Shown: positions 1-7,764 of the stretch, piece after piece
Position numbering within the stretch: the first letter of the stretch is position 1
How the letters are laid out: each line of letters opens with the position of its first letter
NCBI RefSeq assembly: GCF_000196235.1
Contig: NC_008541.1
Location: forward strand, 1,550,001 to 1,614,000
DNA: 64,000 nucleotides
Direction: 5' to 3'
Source of the DNA: Arthrobacter sp. FB24
GTDB lineage: Bacteria; Actinomycetota; Actinomycetes; Actinomycetales; Micrococcaceae
Program-made: the position numbers and the translations under genes
Notes under the pieces: generated by a model
Told to the model about the DNA's origin: nothing
The model's database searches: none
The model's input: only the letters and a program-made list of their open reading frames with translations

Positions 1-90
1 CGCGAACTGGCCCCCAACGTGACGGCCGAGGAAGTCGCCGCGGCCACGGGTGCGGAACTCTTCGAAGAGGACCAGGAACTGACGGTATGA
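1..90 (+). CDS. CoA-transferase subunit B, C-terminal end (partial)
   Basis: Only the last 29 codons are in the window. The frame is open from base 1 and ends with TGA. The tail reads RELAPNVTAEEVAAATGAEL, which resembles the usual C-terminus of succinyl-CoA:3-oxoacid/3-oxoadipate CoA-transferase B subunits, where a LAPGVT-x-EEV-x-AAT-x-AEL motif closes the protein. Its stop overlaps the ATG of the next gene (ATGA), which indicates translational coupling in one operon with the MaoC hydratase and the CitE-like lyase. The substrate cannot be read from this fragment. The family call is fairly good; the exact enzyme is open. Confidence 0.65.
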   Translation, partial: RELAPNVTAEEVAAATGAELFEEDQELTV

Positions 91-647
91 CGAATGCTGA
101 TGGGGTTTCGACCGGCTCAACCACCGGCAGCCCGCGCGTCGTTGAACAGCGGGGCCTCTACTTCGACGAGCTTGAGGAGGGAGTGGTCTACGCCCACCGC
201 CCGGGCCGGACAGTGACCGAGACGGACAACGTCCTGTTCACCACCATGACCATGAACACCCAGGCGCTGCACCTTGACGCGGCCTGGAGCGCCGGGCAGC
301 CCTTCGGCCAGCGTCTGGTGAACTCGATGTTCACGCTGGCCACTGTGGTGGGGCAGTCCGTTCCGCAGCTGACGCAGGGGACCATCATCGCGCAGCTGGG
401 ACTGACCGACGTGTCGTTTCCGCATCCGCTGTACCACGGCGACACTCTCTACACGGAGACGGTCATCACCGGCAAGCGGCTGTCCGCATCCCGGCCGGGC
501 CAGGGAATCGTGACCATGCAGCACACGGGCCGGAACCAGGACGGCGTTGTGGTGGCACTGGCCTCGCGGAGCTGCCTGATGTGGACGCGCGAGGCGCACA
601 CGGACACGCAGAAAGAAGCCACCGAAAAGGGGACAATCGAAGCATGA
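87..647 (+). CDS. MaoC-family acyl-CoA hydratase/dehydratase
   Basis: The 186-aa protein has a MaoC-like hot-dog fold. An N-terminal GLYFDELEEG stretch is followed by a central segment (NTQALHLD, then GQRLVNSMFTLA) typical of R-specific enoyl-CoA hydratase relatives. A PHPLYHGDTLY motif precedes the second half. Family members hydrate or dehydrate CoA thioesters such as mesaconyl-, itaconyl- or crotonyl-type substrates. It overlaps the upstream CoA-transferase by 4 bp and the downstream lyase by 4 bp (ATGA at both joints). The order transferase, MaoC hydratase, CitE-like lyase matches the logic of the itaconate/leucine branch (activate, hydrate, cleave), for example Rv2499c next to Rv2498c in M. 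tuberculosis. The substrate is an inference. Confidence 0.85.
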   Translation: MTNADGVSTGSTTGSPRVVEQRGLYFDELEEGVVYAHRPGRTVTETDNVLFTTMTMNTQALHLDAAWSAGQPFGQRLVNSMFTLATVVGQSVPQLTQGTIIAQLGLTDVSFPHPLYHGDTLYTETVITGKRLSASRPGQGIVTMQHTGRNQDGVVVALASRSCLMWTREAHTDTQKEATEKGTIEA

Positions 648-1477
648 CTTTCCTGATGGGTCCCGCCCTGCTCTTCTGTCCTGCCGACCGTCCCGAGCGA
701 TACCAAAAGGCCGCGGAGCGTTCCGACGCAGTGATCGTGGACCTGGAGGACGCCGTCGCGCCTGCTGACAAGCAGCGCGCCCGCGGGGCCATCCTCGCCC
801 AGCTGGGCGCCACCGGCGACGTTCCGGAGCTGGACCCCAGCCGGACGATCATCCGGATCAACCCGGCCGGCACGGATGAATTCGAGAAGGACCTGCACTG
901 CCTCAAGCACACCCCGTACCGCCACGTGATGCTTGCCAAGGCCGAAAGTGCCGGCCAGCTCAAGGCGCTGGGGGACTACAGCGTCATCGCGTTGTGCGAG
1001 ACGGCCGCGGGAATCATCAACGCCGCGGCCATCGCCGCCGAACCCAACGTGGTGGGCCTGATGTGGGGTGCCGAGGACCTGCTCGCGTCGCTGGGCGGGA
1101 CGTCCAGCAGGAACGACGACGGCAGCTACCGTGCGGTGGCGCTGCATGCCCGGTCCTCGGTGCTGCTCGCGGCCGGGGCCTTCGGCAAGGAAGCCATCGA
1201 TGCGGTGTACGTCAACATTCCGGACCTTGACGGGCTGGCAGCTGAGTCACGCGACGCTGTTGCTTCGGGATTCGGTTCAAAGGCCTGCATCCACCCCAGC
1301 CAGGTTGCCGTGGTCCGTGAAGCGTACGCCCCTGCGGAGTCGGACGTCGCCGCGGCCAAGGAGCTCCTGGCGGCTGCCGCTGCTGCAGGAAGCGGAGTGT
1401 TCCAGTTCAACGGCAGGATGATCGACGGCCCGATCCTCAAACACGCTGAATCAACCCTGCGGCGGGCCGCCCGCTAG
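644..1477 (+). CDS. HpcH/HpaI aldolase / CitE-like CoA-ester lyase
   Basis: This 277-aa TIM-barrel protein of the citrate lyase beta/malyl-CoA lyase family cleaves or forms a beta-hydroxyacyl-CoA bond, with Mg as cofactor. Visible signatures are MGPALLFCPADRPERYQKA at the N-terminus, VIVDLEDAV, an Arg in TIIRINPAGT, the metal-ligand Glu in ALCETAAGI, Asp in WGAEDLLASLGG, and KACIHPSQV near the C-terminus. The ATG at 644 overlaps the upstream stop (ATGA) and has an AAAAGGGG Shine-Dalgarno stretch about 10 nt before it. The open frame extends further upstream but only inside the MaoC gene. By context it could be an (S)-citramalyl-CoA lyase, but the substrate is not proven by sequence. Confidence 0.87.
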   Translation: MTFLMGPALLFCPADRPERYQKAAERSDAVIVDLEDAVAPADKQRARGAILAQLGATGDVPELDPSRTIIRINPAGTDEFEKDLHCLKHTPYRHVMLAKAESAGQLKALGDYSVIALCETAAGIINAAAIAAEPNVVGLMWGAEDLLASLGGTSSRNDDGSYRAVALHARSSVLLAAGAFGKEAIDAVYVNIPDLDGLAAESRDAVASGFGSKACIHPSQVAVVREAYAPAESDVAAAKELLAAAAAAGSGVFQFNGRMIDGPILKHAESTLRRAAR

Positions 1478-1506
1478 ACCGGGACACCTGACCGCCCCGC
1501 AAAGCG

Positions 1507-1552
1507 AAAAGCCGCAGCCCGGGAGTCCTAGGACTCCCGGACTGCGGCTTTT
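1507..1552. terminator. Bidirectional terminator hairpin between the CoA-lyase operon and usp
   Basis: A near-perfect inverted repeat runs AAAAGCCGCAG, then CGGGAGTCC, a TA centre, then GGACTCCCG and CTGCGGCTTTT. The A-run at the left and T-run at the right make it an intrinsic terminator usable from both strands, as expected between convergent genes. Confidence 0.9.
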
Positions 1553-1585
1553 CCGGGCTACTCCGGCCTGGACGGTCGTGAGGCG

Positions 1586-1978
1586 TTAGCCCGCCTTCAC
1601 TGCAAGCACCGGGCAGTCCGCCTCAAGCAGTATCCGTTGGGACGTGCTTCCCAGGATCAGCTTGCCTACGGGGGTGCGGCGGCGCAGACCGATCACAATC
1701 AGATCGGCCTTGTGCTCTTCCGCGGCATCCAGTACCTCCGCAGCCGCATCGTGGCCACGGACCGGCTGCTTGATCACATGGTCAATGCCCTGCGCAGCGA
1801 GCCGGTCCTCGATGCTCTGGATCTCAGGTTCCTGTGCGTACCGGTTGTCCACCAGTGCATCACCCTTGGAGGAGTTGATGACCAGCAGCCTGCCGTTGCG
1901 ATTCCGCGCCTCGGCGATGGCCTGGGCGAGCGCTGCTTCACCCTCGGGTGTCGGGACGTATCCCACCACGATCGTCAT
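1586..1978 (-). CDS. Universal stress protein, UspA family
   Basis: This is a single-domain USP of 130 aa. The N-terminus MTIVVGYVPTPEG and the C-terminal GLRRRTPVGKLILGSTSQRI give the ATP-binding pattern G-x2-G-x9-G-S/T; a final strand CPVLAVK closes the fold. Family members bind ATP or act as stress chaperones or regulators. The ATG is preceded by AAGGAG at good spacing. It lies downstream of tctA on the same strand, and usp genes commonly accompany tripartite tricarboxylate transporter operons, so co-transcription is likely. A shared terminator separates it from the convergent CoA-lyase gene. Confidence 0.9.
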   Translation of the reverse strand: MTIVVGYVPTPEGEAALAQAIAEARNRNGRLLVINSSKGDALVDNRYAQEPEIQSIEDRLAAQGIDHVIKQPVRGHDAAAEVLDAAEEHKADLIVIGLRRRTPVGKLILGSTSQRILLEADCPVLAVKAG

Positions 1979-2036
1979 GGTTGCTCCTTGTTAGCTGTAC
2001 TTGTTTGTCACTGGTTCATCGTGTGGCCGGCCCTGA

Positions 2037-3656
2037 CTAACCGTCGCCGTCGCCGTCGCTGTGGCCGTCGCCGGACGAACTGTCCGCACGGCGGCTGGCG
2101 TGGCTGACGCTGCCGCTAACTTCCCGCGGTTCGGCTGCGCCGGAAGTGGCGGGAAGCAGTGGGCTGCGCATCGGGCGGTTGCGGCGGATCAGCATGAACA
2201 GCAGCGGCCAGAGAAGGATGATCGCCACGATGACCCAGATCCCGACGGCGATCGGTTCGCTCCACAGCCCGGCCGGATTGCCGGCGCTGAGCTGGAGGGT
2301 CTTGCGCAGCTGGCCTTCCAGGCGCGGCCCCAGGATCACACCCAGGACCAGCGGCAGGACGGGGAGCCCGAAGCGCCTCATCATGAAGCCCAACGCACCA
2401 AGCACCAGCAACAGGACCAGGTCGAATGCCTGCAGGTTCACCGAATAGGCGCCCAGCGTAGCGAAGAACAGGATCCCGGCGTAGAGGTACGGCCTAGGGA
2501 GCTGCAGGAGCTTTGCCCAGACCGGTGCCAGCGGAAGGTTGATGATCAGGAGCAGGAAGTTGCCGATGAAGAGGCTGGCAATCAGCGCCCAGACCAGCGG
2601 CCCCTCGCTGGCGAACAGCTGCGGCCCGGGCTGGATGCCGTAGGACGTGAAAGCTGCCAGCATGACGGCGGCCGTGGCGTTGGTGGGCAGGCCAAGGGCA
2701 AGCATGGGGGTCAGCGTGCCTGCCGCCGCGGCGTTGTTGGCGGCTTCCGGCCCGGCAACACCCTCGATGGCGCCGTGGCCGAATTCCTCGGGATGCTTGG
2801 AGAGCCGCTTCTCCGTCACGTAGGACAGGAAAGTGGGGATCTCGGCGCCGCCCGCGGGAAGTGCTCCGAAGGGGAACCCAAAAGCCGTACCGCGGAGCCA
2901 GGGCTTCCAGGACCGCTTCCAGTCCTGTTTGCCCATCCAGGGCTGTCCTACAGGGATGATGTTCATCGGAGTGCGTCGCAGGTGCGCAGCCACCCACAGT
3001 GCCTCGCCGACGGCGAAGATGGCCACAGCCACCACCACGATGTCCAGGCCGTCGGCCAGGAGCGGCATCCCGAACGTGAGGCGCTGCTGGCCAGTGACTG
3101 AATCCATGCCCACGAGGCCAATAGCCAGGCCCAGGCCCAGCGACGCGAACCCGCGCAGCCGGGAGGAACCCAGCACGGCGGTGACGGCCAGCAGGGCGAG
3201 CACCATGATCGCGAAGTAGCTGGGGGAGCCCAGGCTGACGGCGAACTGGACCACGATCGGCGCGCAGACGGCGAGCAGCGTGGTACCGATGGTGCCGGCA
3301 ACAAAGGAACCGATGGCGGCGGTGGCCAAAGCCTGTGCCGCCCGCCCGGCTTTCGCCATTTTGTTGCCTTCGATGGCGGTGACCACCGATGACGACTCAC
3401 CGGGTGTGTTGAGCAGGATGGAGGTGGTGGAGCCGCCATACATGCCGCCGTAGTAGATGCCGGCGAACATGATGAAGGCGCTGGTCGGCTCCAGGGCGTA
3501 GGTGACCGGAAGCAGCAGGGCCACGGTCATTGCCGGGCCGAGGCCCGGGAGGACTCCCACGGCCGTGCCGAGGACCACACCGATGACTGCATAGAGGAAA
3601 TTCATGGGGGTTAGCGCCGTGGCGAACCCGTCCATGAGGGAGGAGAAGACGTCCAT
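2037..3656 (-). CDS. tctA: Tripartite tricarboxylate transporter, large permease TctA
   Basis: The 539-aa protein is the roughly 12-TM subunit that moves the carboxylate across the membrane using an ion gradient. Signatures are [18 protein letters not shown] and [24 protein letters not shown] in the first half, and a repeat-like [19 protein letters not shown] followed by [13 protein letters not shown] in the second. These are the paired conserved loops of TctA. The C-terminal tail is Asp/Gly-rich ([10 protein letters not shown]) and looks disordered. Its ATG shares one base with the tctB stop (TAATG). Substrate type (citrate, tartrate, terephthalate or other) cannot be told from the permease. 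Confidence 0.95.
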   Translation of the reverse strand: MDVFSSLMDGFATALTPMNFLYAVIGVVLGTAVGVLPGLGPAMTVALLLPVTYALEPTSAFIMFAGIYYGGMYGGSTTSILLNTPGESSSVVTAIEGNKMAKAGRAAQALATAAIGSFVAGTIGTTLLAVCAPIVVQFAVSLGSPSYFAIMVLALLAVTAVLGSSRLRGFASLGLGLAIGLVGMDSVTGQQRLTFGMPLLADGLDIVVVAVAIFAVGEALWVAAHLRRTPMNIIPVGQPWMGKQDWKRSWKPWLRGTAFGFPFGALPAGGAEIPTFLSYVTEKRLSKHPEEFGHGAIEGVAGPEAANNAAAAGTLTPMLALGLPTNATAAVMLAAFTSYGIQPGPQLFASEGPLVWALIASLFIGNFLLLIINLPLAPVWAKLLQLPRPYLYAGILFFATLGAYSVNLQAFDLVLLLVLGALGFMMRRFGLPVLPLVLGVILGPRLEGQLRKTLQLSAGNPAGLWSEPIAVGIWVIVAIILLWPLLFMLIRRNRPMRSPLLPATSGAAEPREVSGSVSHASRRADSSSGDGHSDGDGDG

Positions 3657-4168
3657 TAGAGGATCCCTTCCAGCAAGCCCGCGGGCAATGCGATGCCGAG
3701 GCCCAGGAAGAAGCCGTAGAAGGTCAGGATGGACAGGGCCAGTGAGATGAGGCCGTCACGGACGTAGTGCCGTCCGCCGAGGGCCCACACGCTGCCCCAG
3801 AACAGCACCGTCCCGGAAATCACCCAGCCGGCCCAGTCGATGAGGAGGATGTTCGCGACGAAGGCGCCAATCAGGGGGAGCACGGTTTTCCAGTCCGCAG
3901 GGTGCGCCAGGTCAACATCCTCGCCGCCTTCAGCCTCGCCCTTGCCGCCGCGCATCACATTTACTGCCAGCAGCACGGCGCAGACGATGAGCAGGCCGGC
4001 CACGATGAAGGGGACCGTTTTGGGACCCACCGGGTCCGACTTGGAATAGGGTGTCGCCAGGCCGTAGGCGTCAAGGAAGACCATGACCCCGGCCGCTCCG
4101 AGCAGGAGGGCGACCCCCAGCTCGGAGCGGCCTTTGAGCCGTGAGGCCACCGTGGGTGAGGAACTCAC
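3656..4168 (-). CDS. tctB: Tripartite tricarboxylate transporter, small permease TctB
   Basis: The 170-aa protein has about four TM helices ([77 protein letters not shown]), the usual architecture of the poorly conserved TctB subunit. It begins with GTG overlapping the tctC stop (GTGA) and ends one base into tctA, so all three subunits are translationally coupled. An acidic, Gly-rich cytoplasmic loop ([13 protein letters not shown]) separates helices two and three. Confidence 0.9.
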   Translation of the reverse strand: MSSSPTVASRLKGRSELGVALLLGAAGVMVFLDAYGLATPYSKSDPVGPKTVPFIVAGLLIVCAVLLAVNVMRGGKGEAEGGEDVDLAHPADWKTVLPLIGAFVANILLIDWAGWVISGTVLFWGSVWALGGRHYVRDGLISLALSILTFYGFFLGLGIALPAGLLEGIL

Positions 4169-5172
4169 GCCAAGCCAAGCTTCGTGAGGACGTCCGCCAC
4201 CCGCTTGTCCTGCTCGGTCAGGAAGGTCTTGAATTCGTCACCGGTGACAAAAGCGTCGGTCCAGCTGTGCGTCTTCAGGGTCTCCTTCCAGGCAGCGGTA
4301 CCGTGCATCTTCTCGAGGGCTGCGATGAGGGCTGCCTTGTCGGTGTCACTGATTCCCGGAGGGGCAACGATGCCGCGCCAGTTCGTGAAGACCAGGTCGA
4401 TGTTGGATTCCTTCAAGGTGGGGGCGTCAACGCCGTCCAGCCGCTCTGCGCCGCTGGTAGCCAGCACTCGGACTTCGCCCGATTCGATCTGCTTGAGGTA
4501 CTCACCGGCGCCCGAGGCAGCGAAGCCGAGTTTGTTGCCGAGGATGGCCGGGAGCAGGTCGCCACCGCCGTCGTAGGAAACAAAGTTGACCTTGGTGGCG
4601 TCGATCCCCACGGCTCCTGCGAGCTGCATGGGCAGCAGGTGGTCAGGACCGCCCGGCGAGGAGCCGCCGCCGACGGCGATGGAACCCGGATCCGCCTTCC
4701 AGGCCTTCACAAGGTCATCGATGGTCTTGTAAGGCGAATCCTTGCTGACCATGATGGCGCCGGGCTCTTCAATGAGCTTGGCCAGCGGCGTGGTGTCCGT
4801 CAGCTTGGACGCGGACTTGTTGGTGTAGCTGGCACCCACCACGCCCAGGCCCATCAGCATCGTGAGGTCGCCGTTGCCCTTTTCGTTGACCACGCGGGCC
4901 AGCCCCACGGTGCCCCCGGCCCCGGCGAGGTTGAAGACTTCAGTGTTGGTGGCGATCTTCTCGTCGTCGAGAACCTTCGCGGCGGCACGCGCGGTGGTGT
5001 CGTAGCCGCCGCCGGGCGTATTGGGGACCAGGATCTGCAGCCCGGTGACGGGTCCGGCAGCGGCGCTGGAGCTGCCGCTCGTTGAGCTCTTGCCGGTGGC
5101 ACCGCAGCCGGTGGCCATCAGGGCGATGCCGGCAGCGACGGCGGCAATTCGCAATGCGCGGTTCTGGCGCAT
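4165..5172 (-). CDS. tctC: Tripartite tricarboxylate transporter substrate-binding lipoprotein TctC
   Basis: The 335-aa extracytoplasmic solute receptor has a lipoprotein signal: MRQNRALR, a hydrophobic core, then lipobox MATG-C with Cys23. The Bug/TctC signature LVPNTPGGGYDTTAR follows, with FNLAGAGGTVGLARV and PDHLLPMQLAGAVGIDATKVNFV characteristic of the family. A longer reading starting at 5217 is possible, but the ATG at 5172 has a GAGAAGAGGA ribosome site and gives a proper signal peptide, so I use it. It is first in the operon, divergent from the sensor kinase that presumably senses the same substrate. Confidence 0.93.
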   Translation of the reverse strand: MRQNRALRIAAVAAGIALMATGCGATGKSSTSGSSSAAAGPVTGLQILVPNTPGGGYDTTARAAAKVLDDEKIATNTEVFNLAGAGGTVGLARVVNEKGNGDLTMLMGLGVVGASYTNKSASKLTDTTPLAKLIEEPGAIMVSKDSPYKTIDDLVKAWKADPGSIAVGGGSSPGGPDHLLPMQLAGAVGIDATKVNFVSYDGGGDLLPAILGNKLGFAASGAGEYLKQIESGEVRVLATSGAERLDGVDAPTLKESNIDLVFTNWRGIVAPPGISDTDKAALIAALEKMHGTAAWKETLKTHSWTDAFVTGDEFKTFLTEQDKRVADVLTKLGLA

Positions 5173-5182
5173 GGTGTTCCTC

Positions 5183-5206
5183 TTCTCAGTAAAGTTCTCG
5201 GTAAAG
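5183..5206 (-). repeat. Two tandem 12-bp repeats in the tctC leader
   Basis: On the minus strand the leader reads CTTTACCGAGAA followed directly by CTTTACTGAGAA, one mismatch, ending just before the tctC ribosome site. It could be a regulator site or an RNA element; its role is unknown. Confidence 0.6.
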
Positions 5207-5370
5207 CTAGTCAGCAAGACTGACCGGTGCTCTGATGCTAGGCGCGGAAGTGACAGGCATCACTCTTGTGTACGCAGAGAAAGTTAAGTTCATTTCGTTC
5301 ACGTTTCCGCGGTCCCACCGGAGGCTCCGGACGGGCGGCTTGCGCGTCTGCCCGGCAGGGCGCGCTGGGG

Positions 5371-5376
5371 TATAGT
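5371..5376 (+). promoter_or_regulatory. Putative -10 element (TATAGT) for the sensor kinase gene
   Basis: TATAGT lies 35 nt before the GTG start of the sensor kinase and upstream of its AGAGGAAAG ribosome site. No convincing -35 is visible, as expected for a regulated promoter. The 5173-5410 intergenic region must also hold the tctC promoter; a TTCATTTCGTTCA direct repeat near 5290 is a possible operator. Confidence 0.4.
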
Positions 5377-5410
5377 TCCGGTACCCCACCCACCAGAGGA
5401 AAGAACCACA

Positions 5411-7081
5411 GTGACTCGACGAAGAGGAATGTCCCTCGCCGGGCAGTACCTGGTCCTGCAGTTGCTGATTGTCCTGGCCGTCCTCGTCGCCGTCGTTGCC
5501 ATTTCGCTGGCCCAGTCGGCCGCCGCGTTTGAGCGGATCGAGGGGCGCCGGGCACTGTCCGCGGCTGAGGCGCTGGGCAGCAATCCCGCCGTTCGTGCGC
5601 TTCTTCCCTCGGCCGAACCGCGCGGCAGCGCGGCACTGTCCGCCGTCGCCGAGTCGGTCCGCACCGTTTCCGGTTCCGCGCAGGTGGCACTCGCCCGGTC
5701 TGACCGCACCGTGGTGGCCTCGTCCGATCCTGGACTGCTCGGCCGGCCGTTGGAACTCGGTGCGAGCCGGGTCATGGAAGGCCGGGCCTGGACCGGCGTG
5801 GTGGGCGGAACGGCCACCCCCGTGCTTTCAGCCCACGTGCCGGTCCTTGACGACTCCGGGACCATGATTGGCATTGCGTCCATCAGCCGGAACTACCCGT
5901 CCACGTGGGAGCGCCTGGGGGATGCCGTCCCCAACCTGTTGACCTATCTGGGAGTTGCCAGCGTCCTGGGTGTTGCCGGCTCCCTGCTGCTGTCCCGCAG
6001 GGTCAAGCGGCAGACCCTCGGCATGGAGCCAAGCGAAATCTCGGGCCTGGTGGAGAACCGCGAAGCGATGCTGCATGGACTCAAGGAAGGCGTGGTGGCG
6101 CTGGACCTCCACGGACGGATTACCGTGGCCAACGACAGCGCCCGGGCACTGTTGGGCCTGCCGGCGGACTGCGTGGGCAAAGATCTGGCCGGACTGCCCG
6201 TTGAGCCGGCGCTCAAGGAAGTGCTGACCGGCGAGCAGCCCGGGCAGGACCAGATGGTGCTCGTGGGGGAGCGCCTGGTGGTGCTGAACCGGGTGCCGAT
6301 CCGTTCCAGGGGCAGGGTGATGGGTTCTGTCGCGACGTTGCGTGACCGGACTGAGCTTTCGTCCCTGGAACGCGAACTGGGCACCACACGGACGGCAACG
6401 GACACGCTCAGGGCGCAGGCCCATGAATTCGCCAACCAGCTGCACGTTATTTCGGGGCTGATCCAGATCGGCGAGTACGATTCCGTCGTGCAGTTCGTCA
6501 ACGGAGTCACGGTGGACCGGACGCGCCTGAATGATGATGTGACCAGCCGCATCCAGGACCCGGCGCTCGCGGCACTGCTGATCGCCAAATCAAGCCTCGC
6601 GGCGGAACGCGGCGTGCCGCTGCAACTGGACCCCGCTTCGTCGCTGTCGCCGGTGGGCGACGAGCTCTCGCGTGACCTGACCACCGTTGTGGGGAATCTC
6701 GTGGACAACGCACTCGACGCCGTCACGGGAGCCGCCGAGGCATCGGTCCGGGTCCTCGTCGAGGATCGTCGCGAGGAAGTGGTCGTGACCGTCCGGGACA
6801 CCGGGCCGGGCATTGACGGCGCGGCCGCCGACGAGATCTTCCGGCAGGGATTCAGTACCAAGCAGCCCGGCCCGGCCGGCGGCCGGGGCTTTGGCCTGGC
6901 ACTCTCGCGGGTGGTCTGCCGGCGTAGCGGCGGGGACCTTGCAGTGGCCAACGACGGCGGGGCCGTCTTTACGGCGCGGCTGAAAAGGAAGCCGCTGAAA
7001 GGTACGCCGCTGAAAGGGACGCCGGCAGAAGGCGGGCCGGCACGCACGGCTCCGGCCACAGGAAAGGGGACCCGGGCATGA
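5411..7081 (+). CDS. Sensor histidine kinase, CitA/DcuS family
   Basis: The 556-aa protein has TM1 at about residues 13-35, a periplasmic PDC-type sensor region to about 178, TM2 at about 179-200, a cytoplasmic PAS segment at about 215-320, then a SpoB-type dimerisation helix. His338 in AQAHEFANQLHVISGLIQIG is the likely phosphorylation site, and an HATPase domain follows (DNALDAV, DTGPGIDGA, GRGFGLALSRVV). This class senses di- and tricarboxylates outside the cell. The GTG start has AGAGGA 10 nt upstream. It overlaps the response regulator by 4 bp (ATGA) and diverges from tctCBA, so it very likely controls that transporter. The C-terminal Lys/Pro/Gly tail contains a short GTPLKGTPAEG repeat. 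Confidence 0.93.
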   Translation: MTRRRGMSLAGQYLVLQLLIVLAVLVAVVAISLAQSAAAFERIEGRRALSAAEALGSNPAVRALLPSAEPRGSAALSAVAESVRTVSGSAQVALARSDRTVVASSDPGLLGRPLELGASRVMEGRAWTGVVGGTATPVLSAHVPVLDDSGTMIGIASISRNYPSTWERLGDAVPNLLTYLGVASVLGVAGSLLLSRRVKRQTLGMEPSEISGLVENREAMLHGLKEGVVALDLHGRITVANDSARALLGLPADCVGKDLAGLPVEPALKEVLTGEQPGQDQMVLVGERLVVLNRVPIRSRGRVMGSVATLRDRTELSSLERELGTTRTATDTLRAQAHEFANQLHVISGLIQIGEYDSVVQFVNGVTVDRTRLNDDVTSRIQDPALAALLIAKSSLAAERGVPLQLDPASSLSPVGDELSRDLTTVVGNLVDNALDAVTGAAEASVRVLVEDRREEVVVTVRDTGPGIDGAAADEIFRQGFSTKQPGPAGGRGFGLALSRVVCRRSGGDLAVANDGGAVFTARLKRKPLKGTPLKGTPAEGGPARTAPATGKGTRA

Positions 7082-7764
7082 TCAATGTCCTGATCGTCGA
7101 TGATGACTTCATGGTGGCAAAAGTCCACGCCGGCTTCATCCAGCGAACGCCGGGTTTCGCCGTCGTCGGGGTTGCGCACACCGGAGCCCAGGCCATCGCG
7201 GAAACCGCACGCCTGCAGCCTGACCTTGTCCTTCTGGACATCCACCTGCCCGACATCAACGGCCTCGACCTCATGGGCAGGCTGAGGGCAACCGCGCCGG
7301 AACTGGACGTACTGGTCATCAGCGCGGCCCGCGAGGTGGAAACCGTGCGCCGGGCGCTGCGTGGCGGCATCGTCCACTACCTGATCAAGCCGTTTTCGCA
7401 GGCGGACCTGCAGGAGCGGCTGGAGCACTATCGCAGCGCCTACCAGGGCCTGGACCTTGCCAAGGACGTCGCCGAGCAATCCGACGTCAACCGGGTCTTC
7501 GGGCTGGAGCGCACCGAGCGCGGGGAACGCACGGAAAACCGCCTCCCCAAAGGGTGCAGCCCGGAGACCCTCAGCCGGGTGGTGGACGTACTGGAGTCCG
7601 CCGAAGCGGATCTTTCGGCGGCCGAAGTCGCGGACCTGCTGGGCACATCCCGCGTCAGCGCCCGCCGTTACCTCGAATACCTCCACGATGAGGCGAGGGT
7701 CGAAGTGCGCCTGAAATACGGTGCTGGCCGTCCGGAGCGCCGCTACGCCCTCAAGTCAGCGTGA
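7078..7764 (+). CDS. Response regulator, CitB/DcuR family
   Basis: The 228-aa protein has an N-terminal receiver with acidic pocket Asp8-Asp10, phospho-acceptor Asp54 in LVLLDIHLPD and Lys104 in LIKPF. A C-terminal winged/HTH DNA-binding domain at about 165-225 (LSAAEVADLLGTSRVSARRYLEYL) follows. This is the partner of the preceding CitA/DcuS-type kinase, to which it is coupled by an ATGA overlap. Expected target: the divergent tctCBA promoter and perhaps its own operon. Its stop lies inside the tail of the convergent lipase-maturation-factor gene (9-bp overlap). Confidence 0.93.
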   Translation: MINVLIVDDDFMVAKVHAGFIQRTPGFAVVGVAHTGAQAIAETARLQPDLVLLDIHLPDINGLDLMGRLRATAPELDVLVISAAREVETVRRALRGGIVHYLIKPFSQADLQERLEHYRSAYQGLDLAKDVAEQSDVNRVFGLERTERGERTENRLPKGCSPETLSRVVDVLESAEADLSAAEVADLLGTSRVSARRYLEYLHDEARVEVRLKYGAGRPERRYALKSA

